DNA from: an uncultured Bariatricus sp.
GTDB taxonomy: Bacteria > Bacillota > Clostridia > Lachnospirales > Lachnospiraceae
NCBI GenBank assembly: GCA_934320645.1
Contig: CAKRFP010000031.1
Coordinates: 1-28,025 of the forward strand
DNA length: 28,025 bases
Direction of reading: 5' to 3'
The translations under genes and the position numbers were made by a program. Below the pieces are notes generated by a model, which did no database searches, had not been told where the DNA came from, and saw nothing but the letters and a program-made list of their open reading frames with translations. Below, one piece after another: positions 6,661 through 15,010 of the stretch. The stretch's first letter is position 1. Every line of letters starts with the position of its first letter.

Positions 6661-8898
6661 TTAGTCAATTTTCTGCAGTTTTGCAAACATGGCAAACATC
6701 TTCTTCGTGCCCGCCGTATCAAAGTCCACGGTCACTTCGTAGTCTCTTCCGCCTTCTGTGATCTGTGTCACCAGTCCTTCCCCAAACTTTATATGACGCA
6801 CTCTGTCCCCCACATCATATCCCGGGCCTTTTCCCTTGGTCACAGTAAACTGCTGTGCAGGCTTTGCCGCCGCGAACGCTTTTGTCTCAAATGCCTGCTT
6901 TGCCTGACGGTAAGCAGATACCTTTGGTTCCTCCTCTGTCTGCTCTTTTTTAAACGGAGCACCGGTAGAAAGCAGACTCAGCGGAATCTCTTTTAAGAAT
7001 CTGGACATCTTGTTATACTGTGTCTCACCGTGTACCATCCGTCGTCTTGCACAGGTCAGCGTCAGATTCTCCTTTGCACGGGTAATTCCCACATAGCAGA
7101 GTCTTCTCTCTTCTTCAAGCTCCGCCGGATCATCTGCCGTGATCGTCATATAGCTTGGGAAAATCCCATCTTCCAGACCGGCAAGGTAGACGTGTGGAAA
7201 TTCCAGACCTTTCGCACTATGTAAAGTCATCAGCACCACATAGTCCGTCTCCTCATCAAGACTGTCGATATCTGCAACCAACGCCACTTGCTCTAAGAAG
7301 CCGGAAAGTGTCGGTTTTTCATCTTCTGCTTCACAGGATTCCTCGTATGCAACAATTTTATTCCGAAGCTCTTCAATATTTTCCAGACGGCTTTCTGCTT
7401 CTTCATCAGAATCCGCCTGCAGTTCTTCTACATATCCGGTTGCATCGATAATCTCATCCATCAGCTCCGCTACACTCATGCGTTCGCCTTCGGCTTTGAA
7501 ATGCTCAATCAGAGCTGCAAAGGATTCGATTTTGCCAAGCGCACGTCCGATTCCCGGAACCGATCCTGCAGCCAGGATTGCTTCATAGAAACTGATCTCC
7601 CGTTCCGTTGCATAGTCCTGCACCCTTCCGATAGTTGTCAGTCCGATTCCCCTCTTCGGCACATTGATGATCCTCCGCACTGCCAGATCATCTTTTCCAT
7701 TATCTACTGTTTTTAAATATGCCAGCAGATCCTTTATTTCACGTCTTGCATAGAAGTTTACTCCACCAACGATCTTGTACGGAACATTGGATACCACCAT
7801 CTTTTCCTCGAATATACGGGACTGCGCATTGGTTCTGTATAAAATAGCGAAATCCTTGTATTCTCTTTTTCCACTGTTCACCTTGTCTTTGATATCACTG
7901 ACAATATAATCCGCCTCATCGTAAGCAGAATCAAACTGACGGAACTGAATCTTCTCACCCTCACCATTCTCGGTCCAGAGCGACTTCTCTTTTCGTCCTG
8001 TATTGTGACGGATCACTTCATTTGCTGCGTTCAGGATTGTGGATGTGGAACGGTAATTCTGTTCCAGCTTGATCACTTTCGCATTCGGATATTCTTTTTC
8101 AAAATTCAGGATATTCATGATATTCGCACCCCTGAATTTGTAAATCGACTGGTCATCGTCACCAACTACACACAGATTCTGATACTTACCGGCAAGAAGA
8201 CTTACCAGCTTAAACTGTACCGTATTCGTATCCTGATACTCATCCACCATGATATAGCGGAATCTTTCCTGATAATACTCCAGCACATCCGGCTGTGTCT
8301 GAAGAAGCTGTACCGTCTTTAAAAGCAGATCGTCAAAATCGAGTGCATTGTTAGCTTTCAGCTGCTTTTCATACTCGGTATAAACCTGTGCAATCTTCTT
8401 TTTCGCCCAATCCCCTTCTGCACGAAGTGTCATCTCTTCCGGTGTGACAAGCTCATCTTTTGTGGAAGAAATCGCACTAAGAAGCGACCGTTCCTTAAAC
8501 ATTTTCGTATCGATCTGCAAATATTTACACACATCCTTGATCAGTGTCTTCTGATCATCTGCATCATAAATCGTAAAATTTGTATCATACCCGAGCCGGT
8601 CAATATATCTGCGCAGGATCCGCACACACATTGAATGGAAGGTGCTCACCCAGATACTCTCCGAACCGAATCCAACAATCCGATCCACTCTCTCACGCAT
8701 CTCCCCAGCTGCCTTGTTCGTAAAAGTGATCGCCAGGATATTCCATGGATTCACACCTATCTGATCGATCAGCCAGGCGATCCTGTGTGTAAGTACACGT
8801 GTCTTACCGGATCCTGCTCCGGCAAGGATCAGAAGCGGTCCCTCTGTATAGAAAACAGCCTCCTGCTGTCTGTCATTTAATGTATCATAAATACTCAT
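6661..8898 (-). CDS. pcrA: ATP-dependent DNA helicase PcrA
   Basis: A superfamily 1A 3'-5' helicase that clears proteins from DNA, limits RecA filaments, and acts in nucleotide-excision repair and rolling-circle replication. At 745 aa it has the normal PcrA length. Visible motifs in order: Walker A AGAGSGKT (26-33), Ia ITFTNKAAGEM (57-67), Walker B DEYQDTN (219-225), motif III GDDDQSIYKFRGA (246-258), motif IV LEQNYRS, motif V TLHSAKGLEF and motif VI YVGITRAKENL. The C-terminal 60 residues fit the Tudor-like domain that contacts RNA polymerase. AGAGGA precedes the ATG. It is transcribed alone from a perfect consensus promoter at 8945-8973. Confidence 0.96.
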   Translation of the reverse strand: MSIYDTLNDRQQEAVFYTEGPLLILAGAGSGKTRVLTHRIAWLIDQIGVNPWNILAITFTNKAAGEMRERVDRIVGFGSESIWVSTFHSMCVRILRRYIDRLGYDTNFTIYDADDQKTLIKDVCKYLQIDTKMFKERSLLSAISSTKDELVTPEEMTLRAEGDWAKKKIAQVYTEYEKQLKANNALDFDDLLLKTVQLLQTQPDVLEYYQERFRYIMVDEYQDTNTVQFKLVSLLAGKYQNLCVVGDDDQSIYKFRGANIMNILNFEKEYPNAKVIKLEQNYRSTSTILNAANEVIRHNTGRKEKSLWTENGEGEKIQFRQFDSAYDEADYIVSDIKDKVNSGKREYKDFAILYRTNAQSRIFEEKMVVSNVPYKIVGGVNFYARREIKDLLAYLKTVDNGKDDLAVRRIINVPKRGIGLTTIGRVQDYATEREISFYEAILAAGSVPGIGRALGKIESFAALIEHFKAEGERMSVAELMDEIIDATGYVEELQADSDEEAESRLENIEELRNKIVAYEESCEAEDEKPTLSGFLEQVALVADIDSLDEETDYVVLMTLHSAKGLEFPHVYLAGLEDGIFPSYMTITADDPAELEEERRLCYVGITRAKENLTLTCARRRMVHGETQYNKMSRFLKEIPLSLLSTGAPFKKEQTEEEPKVSAYRQAKQAFETKAFAAAKPAQQFTVTKGKGPGYDVGDRVRHIKFGEGLVTQITEGGRDYEVTVDFDTAGTKKMFAMFAKLQKID

Positions 8899-8944
8899 AT
8901 TTTTGTTCCTCTTTCTTCTCCTCTTTCGAGGCTCTATTGCATCA

Positions 8945-8973
8945 TTATATTATAAAAAAAGTAGGGTGTCAAA
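8945..8973 (-). promoter_or_regulatory. Perfect sigma-A promoter for pcrA
   Basis: On the minus strand TTGACA (8973-8968), a 17-base spacer and TATAAT (8950-8945) match the consensus in all 12 positions. Transcription should start near 8938, giving a leader of about 40 bases before the pcrA ATG. Strong constitutive expression is implied. Confidence 0.85.
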
Positions 8974-9055
8974 GAATCTCTCGTCCCTATTTTTCGTCGT
9001 AAAAATAGAAAAATCCAGCTCCTTTTTTCTTATCTGTAAAATTTTGTAAAATATC

Positions 9056-9084
9056 TGGACTTTAAAATTTTAATGTGCTAAAAT
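9056..9084 (+). promoter_or_regulatory. Extended -10 promoter for the yerC-like gene
   Basis: TGGACT (9056-9061), a 17-base spacer ending in TGC, and TAAAAT (9079-9084) fit a sigma-A promoter with an extended -10 element. The predicted start near 9091 leaves a leader of about 65 bases. Confidence 0.6.
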
Positions 9085-9155
9085 GTCATTGTATGAATGA
9101 GTGGGGCAGTTTTTGTCACACTCTTATTGATTATTTGTCACGGAGGGATAATATA

Positions 9156-9464
9156 ATGAGTAGAAAAATCAGAACAGAAGCGGTCGATTCTTTATTTGAC
9201 GCCGTTCTCAGTCTGAAAAGCAGAGAAGAATGCTACACATTCTTTGAAGATGTCTGCACGATCAATGAGCTTTTATCGCTTTCACAGCGTTTTGAAGTAG
9301 CTAAGATGTTGCGTGATCAGAAAACATACCTGGAGATTGCAGAAAAGACCGGTGCTTCCACAGCAACGATCAGCCGCGTAAACCGCTCTCTTAATTATGG
9401 TAATGATGGATACGATATGGTATTTGAGAGACTTCAGGCGGGGGCTGAAGAATCCGAATCTTAA
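9156..9464 (+). CDS. yerC: YerC/YecD family TrpR-like DNA-binding protein
   Basis: A 102-aa helical protein of the TrpR-like YerC/YecD family, small DNA-binding proteins in Firmicutes whose role is poorly defined. The helix-turn-helix is plain: TYLEIAEKTGASTATISRV at about residues 58-76, preceded by the conserved ELLSLSQRFEVAKML helix. The open frame extends upstream to 9075, but GGAGGG at 9142-9147 sits 8 bases before the ATG at 9156, and the upstream ATG overlaps the promoter, so the shorter form is right. In Bacillus yerC lies beside pcrB/pcrA; here it is divergent from pcrA, so the neighbourhood is conserved. The tryptophan-binding pocket of TrpR is not evident. Confidence 0.88.
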   Translation: MSRKIRTEAVDSLFDAVLSLKSREECYTFFEDVCTINELLSLSQRFEVAKMLRDQKTYLEIAEKTGASTATISRVNRSLNYGNDGYDMVFERLQAGAEESES

Positions 9465-9520
9465 TTTTACAGACACCGGCAGGAGCTGGTAGTAACAGCT
9501 ATTGCCAAACACATAATGTT

Positions 9521-9563
9521 AAAAAGGAACGAATTTCAAAATCTGAAATCCGTTCCTTTTTTA
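9521..9563. terminator. Bidirectional terminator between convergent genes
   Basis: AAAAAGGAACG (9521-9531) pairs with CGTTCCTTTTT (9551-9561), with a further ATTTCA/TGAAAT pairing inside. T-runs follow on the plus side and A-runs precede on the left, so it can end yerC on the plus strand and the DUF1836 gene on the minus strand. Confidence 0.8.
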
Positions 9564-9584
9564 TTCTTTTTTTAACTAACGCTT

Positions 9585-10187
9585 TTATTTTTTCTTATCC
9601 GGCTTTGGAAGTTCGTCCACCATTTTTTCGATCAGCTGTTTTTTCACATACACCTCAAAACTGAGATTGCAGATAAATGCAAACTTCTGAAGCTGTTCTC
9701 TTTCTTCATCATCCACACATGCAAAAGAATGCTCAGCAGTCTCATACGCCTTGCGAATACTATCCTGCAGCTCTCCGATCCTGCTTTTTTCCATCTTACA
9801 GACTTCTTCATAGATGCTTTCCATGTCAAATTCCGAATCTACAGCAAAATATTTGTCCGTCAATGGCTTTAACAAGATCTCAATATCTTTGATCGAGAGC
9901 AGGTTCTTAAAATAATAGACAAAAATCAAAACCAGAAGGTGCTCTTTGGAATACTTTTTCTTGATCGGAGGCGGAAGCAGATTGTTCTTCGCATAATTAT
10001 TGATCATCGTTTTCGTCAGGATCTTATCATCCTCATAACGCTTCGTCGAACTGAGCTGCTCCTCCATAAAAGTTGTTACCTGATCCATATATAAATCTAT
10101 ATTCGGAATATCTACCGGATGAATATAATCAATTCCACCGACACTTTCCAGGATACTGTTTAATAAATCTTCCGTATTTATCGTCAT
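9585..10187 (-). CDS. DUF1836 domain protein, probable DNA-binding regulator
   Basis: A 200-aa soluble protein. Residues 45-110 match DUF1836, seen in LTKTMINNYAKNNLLPPPIK followed by KYSKEHLLVLI. This family resembles MerR-type winged-helix readers, where an NYxxxxLLPPP wing precedes a helix, so a transcription-factor role is likely but unproven. The C-terminal part is helical and ends in a Lys-rich tail. GAGGTG lies 8 bases before the ATG, and a near-consensus promoter at 10210-10238 drives it alone. There are no linked targets; the neighbours are a DNA-binding protein and a phosphoesterase on opposite or separate transcripts. Confidence 0.82.
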   Translation of the reverse strand: MTINTEDLLNSILESVGGIDYIHPVDIPNIDLYMDQVTTFMEEQLSSTKRYEDDKILTKTMINNYAKNNLLPPPIKKKYSKEHLLVLIFVYYFKNLLSIKDIEILLKPLTDKYFAVDSEFDMESIYEEVCKMEKSRIGELQDSIRKAYETAEHSFACVDDEEREQLQKFAFICNLSFEVYVKKQLIEKMVDELPKPDKKK

Positions 10188-10209
10188 TCTTTTTCACCTC
10201 AATATAGAT

Positions 10210-10238
10210 ATTATATAGTATTAAAAACTAGATATCAA
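10210..10238 (-). promoter_or_regulatory. Sigma-A promoter of the DUF1836 gene
   Basis: On the minus strand TTGATA (10238-10233), 17 bases, TATAAT (10215-10210): 11 of 12 consensus positions. The predicted start near 10203 gives a very short leader holding just the ribosome site. Confidence 0.75.
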
Positions 10239-10285
10239 GTCTTTTCTCTATCTTTCATCCGGGCTTTTTTAATGTAAATGTCGTA

Positions 10286-11035
10286 TTAACAATTCACTTT
10301 TTTCTGTTTCCACATATTCCGTTTATGCCGGATACATGATTCCAGAAGCTCTGCAGAAGTATTAACGACCAGTTCTTCCGGAAAATGACTCTCCTCGATC
10401 ACCGGAAGCGCATAACTGTAATCTGCAAGATCTACATCCATGTGTGCGTCGCTTCCCATCGTAACCGGAACTTCGTATTTCTTACAGTATTCCAGCATTT
10501 TTAAATCATTTTTCCTGGTATCCACGCGGAATCCGCCAGGTCTTAACGAACCGTTATTTACCTCCAGAATGGTTCCTGTCTCTTTTGCTTTTTTTGCCAG
10601 CTGTTCATAATCCACCGGATATCTTCCGTCATCCGGATGTCCAATAATGTGAATCAGCGGATTCTCCATTGCCGCAAGGTATGCTGCCGTGATTGCCTCT
10701 TCCGTCCGCTCGCCTTTATAACAAGGTCCATGAATACTTGCAATTGCAAGATCCATCTGACAAAGTGTGCTCTCCGGAAGGTCAACCTCTCCCTTTTCAT
10801 TCATAATATTCAGTTCCACACCCATGAACAGTCTCACACCGTACATTTCACGCGGTACGATATGTAGATTCTGGAAATAGAACTCATGACAGGTGCCCGG
10901 CATCTGCGGTGCATGTTCAGTCAGTGCAAATGCCTCCAGTCCTTTCTCTTTCGCCATCTGTGCCATCTCACGGATCGTATTGTATGCATGTCCGCTGACA
11001 ATGGTATGTGCATGTGTATCTAAAACTATTTTCAT
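10286..11035 (-). CDS. PHP-domain phosphoesterase, YcdX-like
   Basis: A 249-aa polymerase-and-histidinol-phosphatase (PHP) domain protein of the YcdX group, a trinuclear metal phosphoesterase. Metal ligands can be placed: H8 and H10 in DTHAH, H16, H41 in TEHAP, E74 in GVELN, H102 in IHGP, H133 in GHPDD, and D196/H198 in GSDAH. Length matches E. coli YcdX (about 245 aa). The frame is open to 11074, but the ATG at 11035 has AGGAGG 8 bases upstream and begins with the family's usual MKIVLDTHAH, so that start is chosen. The physiological substrate is unknown; histidinol phosphate is unlikely since no his genes are near. It is divergent from the GH2 gene, with about 200 bases of shared upstream region. 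Confidence 0.88.
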   Translation of the reverse strand: MKIVLDTHAHTIVSGHAYNTIREMAQMAKEKGLEAFALTEHAPQMPGTCHEFYFQNLHIVPREMYGVRLFMGVELNIMNEKGEVDLPESTLCQMDLAIASIHGPCYKGERTEEAITAAYLAAMENPLIHIIGHPDDGRYPVDYEQLAKKAKETGTILEVNNGSLRPGGFRVDTRKNDLKMLEYCKKYEVPVTMGSDAHMDVDLADYSYALPVIEESHFPEELVVNTSAELLESCIRHKRNMWKQKKVNC

Positions 11036-11236
11036 CGGTCTTTCCTCCTGCCTGCTCTTTGTCTGTGTTCTCACAGTTCATCTTTTCTTATATTCTTATG
11101 ATAAACTGATTCTTTCTTTTTTACAATCCGTTTTTCCCCGCTGTTTTCATTTCTAAAATTTCTATAAAATGTGGGGTGTTTTCGTTGTCACATGGTACAA
11201 TAGACTATAAGAATATTTAACGAAAGAGGTTTTTTT

Positions 11237-13027
11237 ATGAATCTTTTAGCAGCACTTGCAAGTGTACGGATCTTTCCCGGAAAAGTTTCCCATCAGACAC
11301 TGACTACCCGTTGGGGAAAAGCTCTTGATCCGCAGCACATACTGGAAGAATATCCACGTCCGCAAATGATCCGCGATCAATATATCAACCTGAATGGAGA
11401 ATGGAATTACACAGTTCTTTCAGAAAAAAATACCATAACCAAAGAAGGAACTCTTCTCGTTCCTTTTTCTCCGGAAGCCCCTCTTTCCGGTGCCGGTTTC
11501 CAGTTAAAACCGCACGAAAAAATGCTCTGTGAGCGCCTTCTGCCGATCAAGTGCCTACCTTCCGACGGATCCCGGTGCATCTTACATTTTGGTGCAGTCG
11601 ATCAGTATGCAAAAGTTCTGGTAAATGGAAAAGTAGTTGTCTCACATATCGGCGGATATCTTCCATTTTCTGCTGATATCACAGATGCTCTGCAGGAGGG
11701 TTCCAACACTCTGACTGTACACATTGAAGACCGTTCCGACACTTCTTATCACAGTGTTGGAAAACAGAAATTAAAGCGTGGCGGAATGTTCTACACCGCC
11801 CAGAGTGGAATCTGGCAGACAGTATGGATGGAATGGGTTCCGGCTGTCTATGTCAAAGAACTGGAGCTCACCCCTTTATATGAAAAAGAGACGGTACACG
11901 TATCCCTTCTTTTAAATCATCCGATTTCCGGATGCAGCGATGCCGAAGCGGTTGTCTGTCATGTCAGAGACATGGACGGTCGCCTGATTTCCAAAGGGAT
12001 CTGCACCAATCAGTCTGACTCTCTTTGCTGTTACTCCTGCTACTGTGACGTCAACAATATGCATCCCTGGAATCCGGATGATCCTTATCTTTATACGATT
12101 GAGATACAGGCAGGCGAAGATAAAGTCACCGGCTATTTTGCAATGCGTACCTTTACCATCGAACCGGATAAAAAAGGACTTCCCCGTTTCTGCCTGAACC
12201 ATGAACCGCTTTTTCTGAATGGCGTCCTGGATCAGGGATACTGGCCGGACGGACTTTACACTGCTCCGTCTGATGAAGCACTGATCCATGATATCCAGAC
12301 CATGAAAAATCTCGGCTTCAACATGATCCGTAAGCATGTAAAAGTCGAAACTGCAAGATGGTATTATCATTGCGACCGTCTGGGAATGATCGTCTGGCAG
12401 GACATGGTAAACGGCGGTACCTACAATGCTCCGTTCATGACCTGGCTGCCTGCGCTCTTTCCAAAATTCAAGCTTCACACCAGTGACCGGATTCATCCTC
12501 TCTTCGGCAGGAAAAATGTACATGGCAGAGAAGAATTCATCCGTGAATGTAAAGAAACTGTCACTGCCCTAAAAGTATTCCCATGCATCAGCACCTGGGT
12601 GATCTTCAATGAAGGCTGGGGACAGTTTGATTCGAAAAAACTCACTGCCTTGTTCCGCGAACTGGATGACACCCGGCTCATCGATTCCGCCAGTGGCTGG
12701 TTTGACAGACGGCAGGGAGATTTCAAAAGTGAACATAATTACTTTGCAAAGCAGTTCGTAACTCCATCTGACCGCGCTTTCGTCATCTCCGAATACGGCG
12801 GCTACACCTGCCAGGTCAAAGGACATACCTGCTCCGGCAAGACATACGGATACAAAATCTGCTCTTCACAGGAAGAATTCCAGGCAGCCTATCATAAACT
12901 TATGTCTGAAGAAATCGAGCCCCTCAAAGAACAGGGCTTGTGCGGAGCAGTATACACGCAACTCTCCGACATCGAAGATGAAATAAACGGGCTGATGACG
13001 TACGACAGGGAGGTTTGCAAGTTGTAG
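11237..13027 (+). CDS. Glycoside hydrolase family 2 protein
   Basis: A 596-aa cytoplasmic glycosidase of family GH2, the beta-galactosidase/beta-glucuronidase/beta-mannosidase superfamily. The jelly-roll sugar-binding domain covers about 40-205, with LNGEWNY, then FGAVDQYAKVLVNG and GGYLPFSADIT. The immunoglobulin-like domain spans about 206-310 and the TIM barrel 320-590. The acid/base is E459 in FNEGWGQF and the likely nucleophile is E519 in ISEYGG. There is no signal peptide, so it acts on imported oligosaccharides. It is shorter than LacZ and lacks the extra C-terminal domains. Substrate cannot be assigned; no transporter or regulator is adjacent. AGAGG precedes the ATG. A hairpin cluster (13071-13190) follows it. 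Confidence 0.9.
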   Translation: MNLLAALASVRIFPGKVSHQTLTTRWGKALDPQHILEEYPRPQMIRDQYINLNGEWNYTVLSEKNTITKEGTLLVPFSPEAPLSGAGFQLKPHEKMLCERLLPIKCLPSDGSRCILHFGAVDQYAKVLVNGKVVVSHIGGYLPFSADITDALQEGSNTLTVHIEDRSDTSYHSVGKQKLKRGGMFYTAQSGIWQTVWMEWVPAVYVKELELTPLYEKETVHVSLLLNHPISGCSDAEAVVCHVRDMDGRLISKGICTNQSDSLCCYSCYCDVNNMHPWNPDDPYLYTIEIQAGEDKVTGYFAMRTFTIEPDKKGLPRFCLNHEPLFLNGVLDQGYWPDGLYTAPSDEALIHDIQTMKNLGFNMIRKHVKVETARWYYHCDRLGMIVWQDMVNGGTYNAPFMTWLPALFPKFKLHTSDRIHPLFGRKNVHGREEFIRECKETVTALKVFPCISTWVIFNEGWGQFDSKKLTALFRELDDTRLIDSASGWFDRRQGDFKSEHNYFAKQFVTPSDRAFVISEYGGYTCQVKGHTCSGKTYGYKICSSQEEFQAAYHKLMSEEIEPLKEQGLCGAVYTQLSDIEDEINGLMTYDREVCKL

Positions 13028-13070
13028 GTGATTGGCAAAGTTACGCACCCATGGATTCGGATTCACCCCC

Positions 13071-13190
13071 GCTCGCGCTTAGTACCGCTGCGTTTTTTGC
13101 GAGCCGAACAAACGTCCACTGGACGTTTGTTTAGGCATGCATAGCAAGCGAAAGCGCGCCCGAAAGCAGAAATATCGTTCTGCCCCGGGC
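13071..13190. repeat. Cluster of three palindromes (REP-like)
   Basis: Three inverted repeats lie between the convergent GH2 and glgB genes. GCTCGC (13071-13076) pairs with GCGAGC (13099-13104). A perfect 25-base palindrome has arms AACAAACGTCC and GGACGTTTGTT (13107-13131, loop ACT). GCCCG/CGGGC with inner GCAGAA/TTCTGC spans 13158-13190. No long T-runs follow, so they look like repetitive extragenic palindromes more than classical terminators, though they may still protect or end transcripts. The GC content is above that of the neighbours. Confidence 0.6.
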
Positions 13191-13206
13191 GTCCCTTTCC
13201 CATTAC

Positions 13207-14991
13207 CTAACTCATCAGCAAAATCCCCGAAAACGGCGGCAGGTCCAGCGTCACATGCGTCCCTTTTTTTGCTTTTGCCGGCAATGTCTTTTTCTTTTTT
13301 GTATTTCCTCCATATTCGTCCCAGTCCGTATTCAGTACCACACTGAGTTTTCCTTCTTCTTCGGTATCCAGTTCGTAATCTTCCTGTTCTTCGTCTGAGA
13401 AGTTGAATATCGCGATAAAGTTCTTATCTTTTCCTTTTCTTTTGATTGCATAGATACAGCGTTCTTCCTGATGGCAGTCCAGCCATTTGAAATTCTCCGG
13501 ATCGTAATCATGCCAGAATGCATCATTTTCCTGACCGATACGGTTCAATTCGATCATATATCGGTGAAATGCACCATGGAGCGGATATTTTAGGATATCC
13601 CAGTCCTGCTCGCGGCTTTCATCCCACTCGCGAAGCTGACCGAATTCATTTCCCATGAAATTCAGCTTCTTACCAGGATGCGCCATCATGTACAGATACA
13701 TGGCTCTTGCCTGCGGAAACTTATCCTCATATTCTCCGTTCATCTTCTGGAGAATCGTTGCCTTTCCATGTACCACTTCATCATGACAGTATTCCAGCAG
13801 AAAACGCTCATTATAATAATACATCATCGAAAACGTCAGCTTATGATAATCTCTGCTTCTGTATTCTGGTGCACTCTGGAAATATTCCAGCGTATCGTGC
13901 ATGAAGCCAAGATCCCACTTGTAATCAAAACCAAGTCCTCCCTGATCAACCGGTTTGGTGACACCTGGAAAATTAGTGGAATCTTCTGCGATCAGCATGG
14001 CCGTCGGATGAAGGGACTTTAGTCCCTGGTTCATCACCTTCAGAAAATCCAGTGTCGTTCCGTTGACACCTCTGGTCTCATCACCCTGCCAGTAGATCAG
14101 ACGGCTGACCGCATCCATACGGATTCCGTCAAAATGGAACTCACTCAGCCAGTAATTTGCTGCCGACTGTAAGAAACATCGTACTTCCCCTCTGGAATGC
14201 ATGAAATTACAGCTTCCCCATTCGCTTTCACCTACTGCCGCATTTGGATATTCATACAGACAGGTTCCGTCAAATTCTTTCAGTCCATAATAATCGACTG
14301 CAAAATGTACCGGAACAAAGTCCATGATCACACCAATTCCTGCCTGGTGACACTCATCCACAAATTTTTTCAGCTCATCCGGTGTTCCATAACGTGCGGT
14401 CGGTGCAAAAAATCCGGTATTCTGATATCCCCAGGATCCGTCAAACGGATGCTCGGAAAGCGGCATCATCTCAATATGGGTATAGTGATTCTTTTTTACA
14501 TAAGGAATCAGAAGCTTTGCAAGCTCAGTATAAGTATACCAGTCTGTCTGCCCTTCTCCTTTTTTTCTCCAGGATCCTGCATGGATCTCGTAGATATTTA
14601 CCGGACTGTCAAATCCGACCGTCCGGTTCTTCATCCATTTTTCATCCTTAAATTTATAACTATGAAGATCCGTTAAGATCGAGCAGTCTCCTGGTCTTAA
14701 TTCCATCTGGAAACCATATGGATCACAGTGCTCTACCCTTCCGCCATTTGCTGTGTAAATGCAGTACTTATACATCTGACCAGTCTTCGCCGGAATCGGC
14801 TGCGACACATATACACCACTCTGTCCCTCCTGATACATCGGGATCTCTGTCCAGTTACTGAACTCTCCAAATACGCACACTCCTTTTGCCGAGGGCGCAA
14901 ACACACGGAAAATAAAATTTTCACCCTCTTTATGTGCTCCAAAATAACGATATACATCAAAAAGATGCCCTGTATAAAACTCCTTCCGCAT
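13207..14991 (-). CDS. glgB: 1,4-alpha-glucan branching enzyme
   Basis: Makes alpha-1,6 branches in glycogen by transferring a cut alpha-1,4 segment; a GH13 enzyme. An N-terminal CBM48 domain (about 20-105, FRVFAPSAKGVCVFGEFSNW) is followed by the catalytic barrel: EMMPLSEHPFDGSWGY (174-189), nucleophile D293 in DGIRMDAV, acid/base E336 in IAEDST, and the H403/D404 pair in CHDEVVHG. A C-terminal beta-domain ends the protein. At 594 aa it is shorter than E. coli GlgB (728 aa) because the first N-terminal domain is absent, common in clostridia. AGGGGG precedes the ATG. It sits 19 bases after the aarF-like gene and ends the four-gene operon. No other glg gene is present in the window. Confidence 0.95.
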   Translation of the reverse strand: MRKEFYTGHLFDVYRYFGAHKEGENFIFRVFAPSAKGVCVFGEFSNWTEIPMYQEGQSGVYVSQPIPAKTGQMYKYCIYTANGGRVEHCDPYGFQMELRPGDCSILTDLHSYKFKDEKWMKNRTVGFDSPVNIYEIHAGSWRKKGEGQTDWYTYTELAKLLIPYVKKNHYTHIEMMPLSEHPFDGSWGYQNTGFFAPTARYGTPDELKKFVDECHQAGIGVIMDFVPVHFAVDYYGLKEFDGTCLYEYPNAAVGESEWGSCNFMHSRGEVRCFLQSAANYWLSEFHFDGIRMDAVSRLIYWQGDETRGVNGTTLDFLKVMNQGLKSLHPTAMLIAEDSTNFPGVTKPVDQGGLGFDYKWDLGFMHDTLEYFQSAPEYRSRDYHKLTFSMMYYYNERFLLEYCHDEVVHGKATILQKMNGEYEDKFPQARAMYLYMMAHPGKKLNFMGNEFGQLREWDESREQDWDILKYPLHGAFHRYMIELNRIGQENDAFWHDYDPENFKWLDCHQEERCIYAIKRKGKDKNFIAIFNFSDEEQEDYELDTEEEGKLSVVLNTDWDEYGGNTKKKKTLPAKAKKGTHVTLDLPPFSGILLMS

Positions 14992-15010
14992 CTCTTTTCC
15001 CCCTGTTTAT

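Noticed and set aside
11912..12523. Minus-strand open frame of 203 codons inside the GH2 gene
   Set aside because: Shadow of a gene with clear catalytic motifs.
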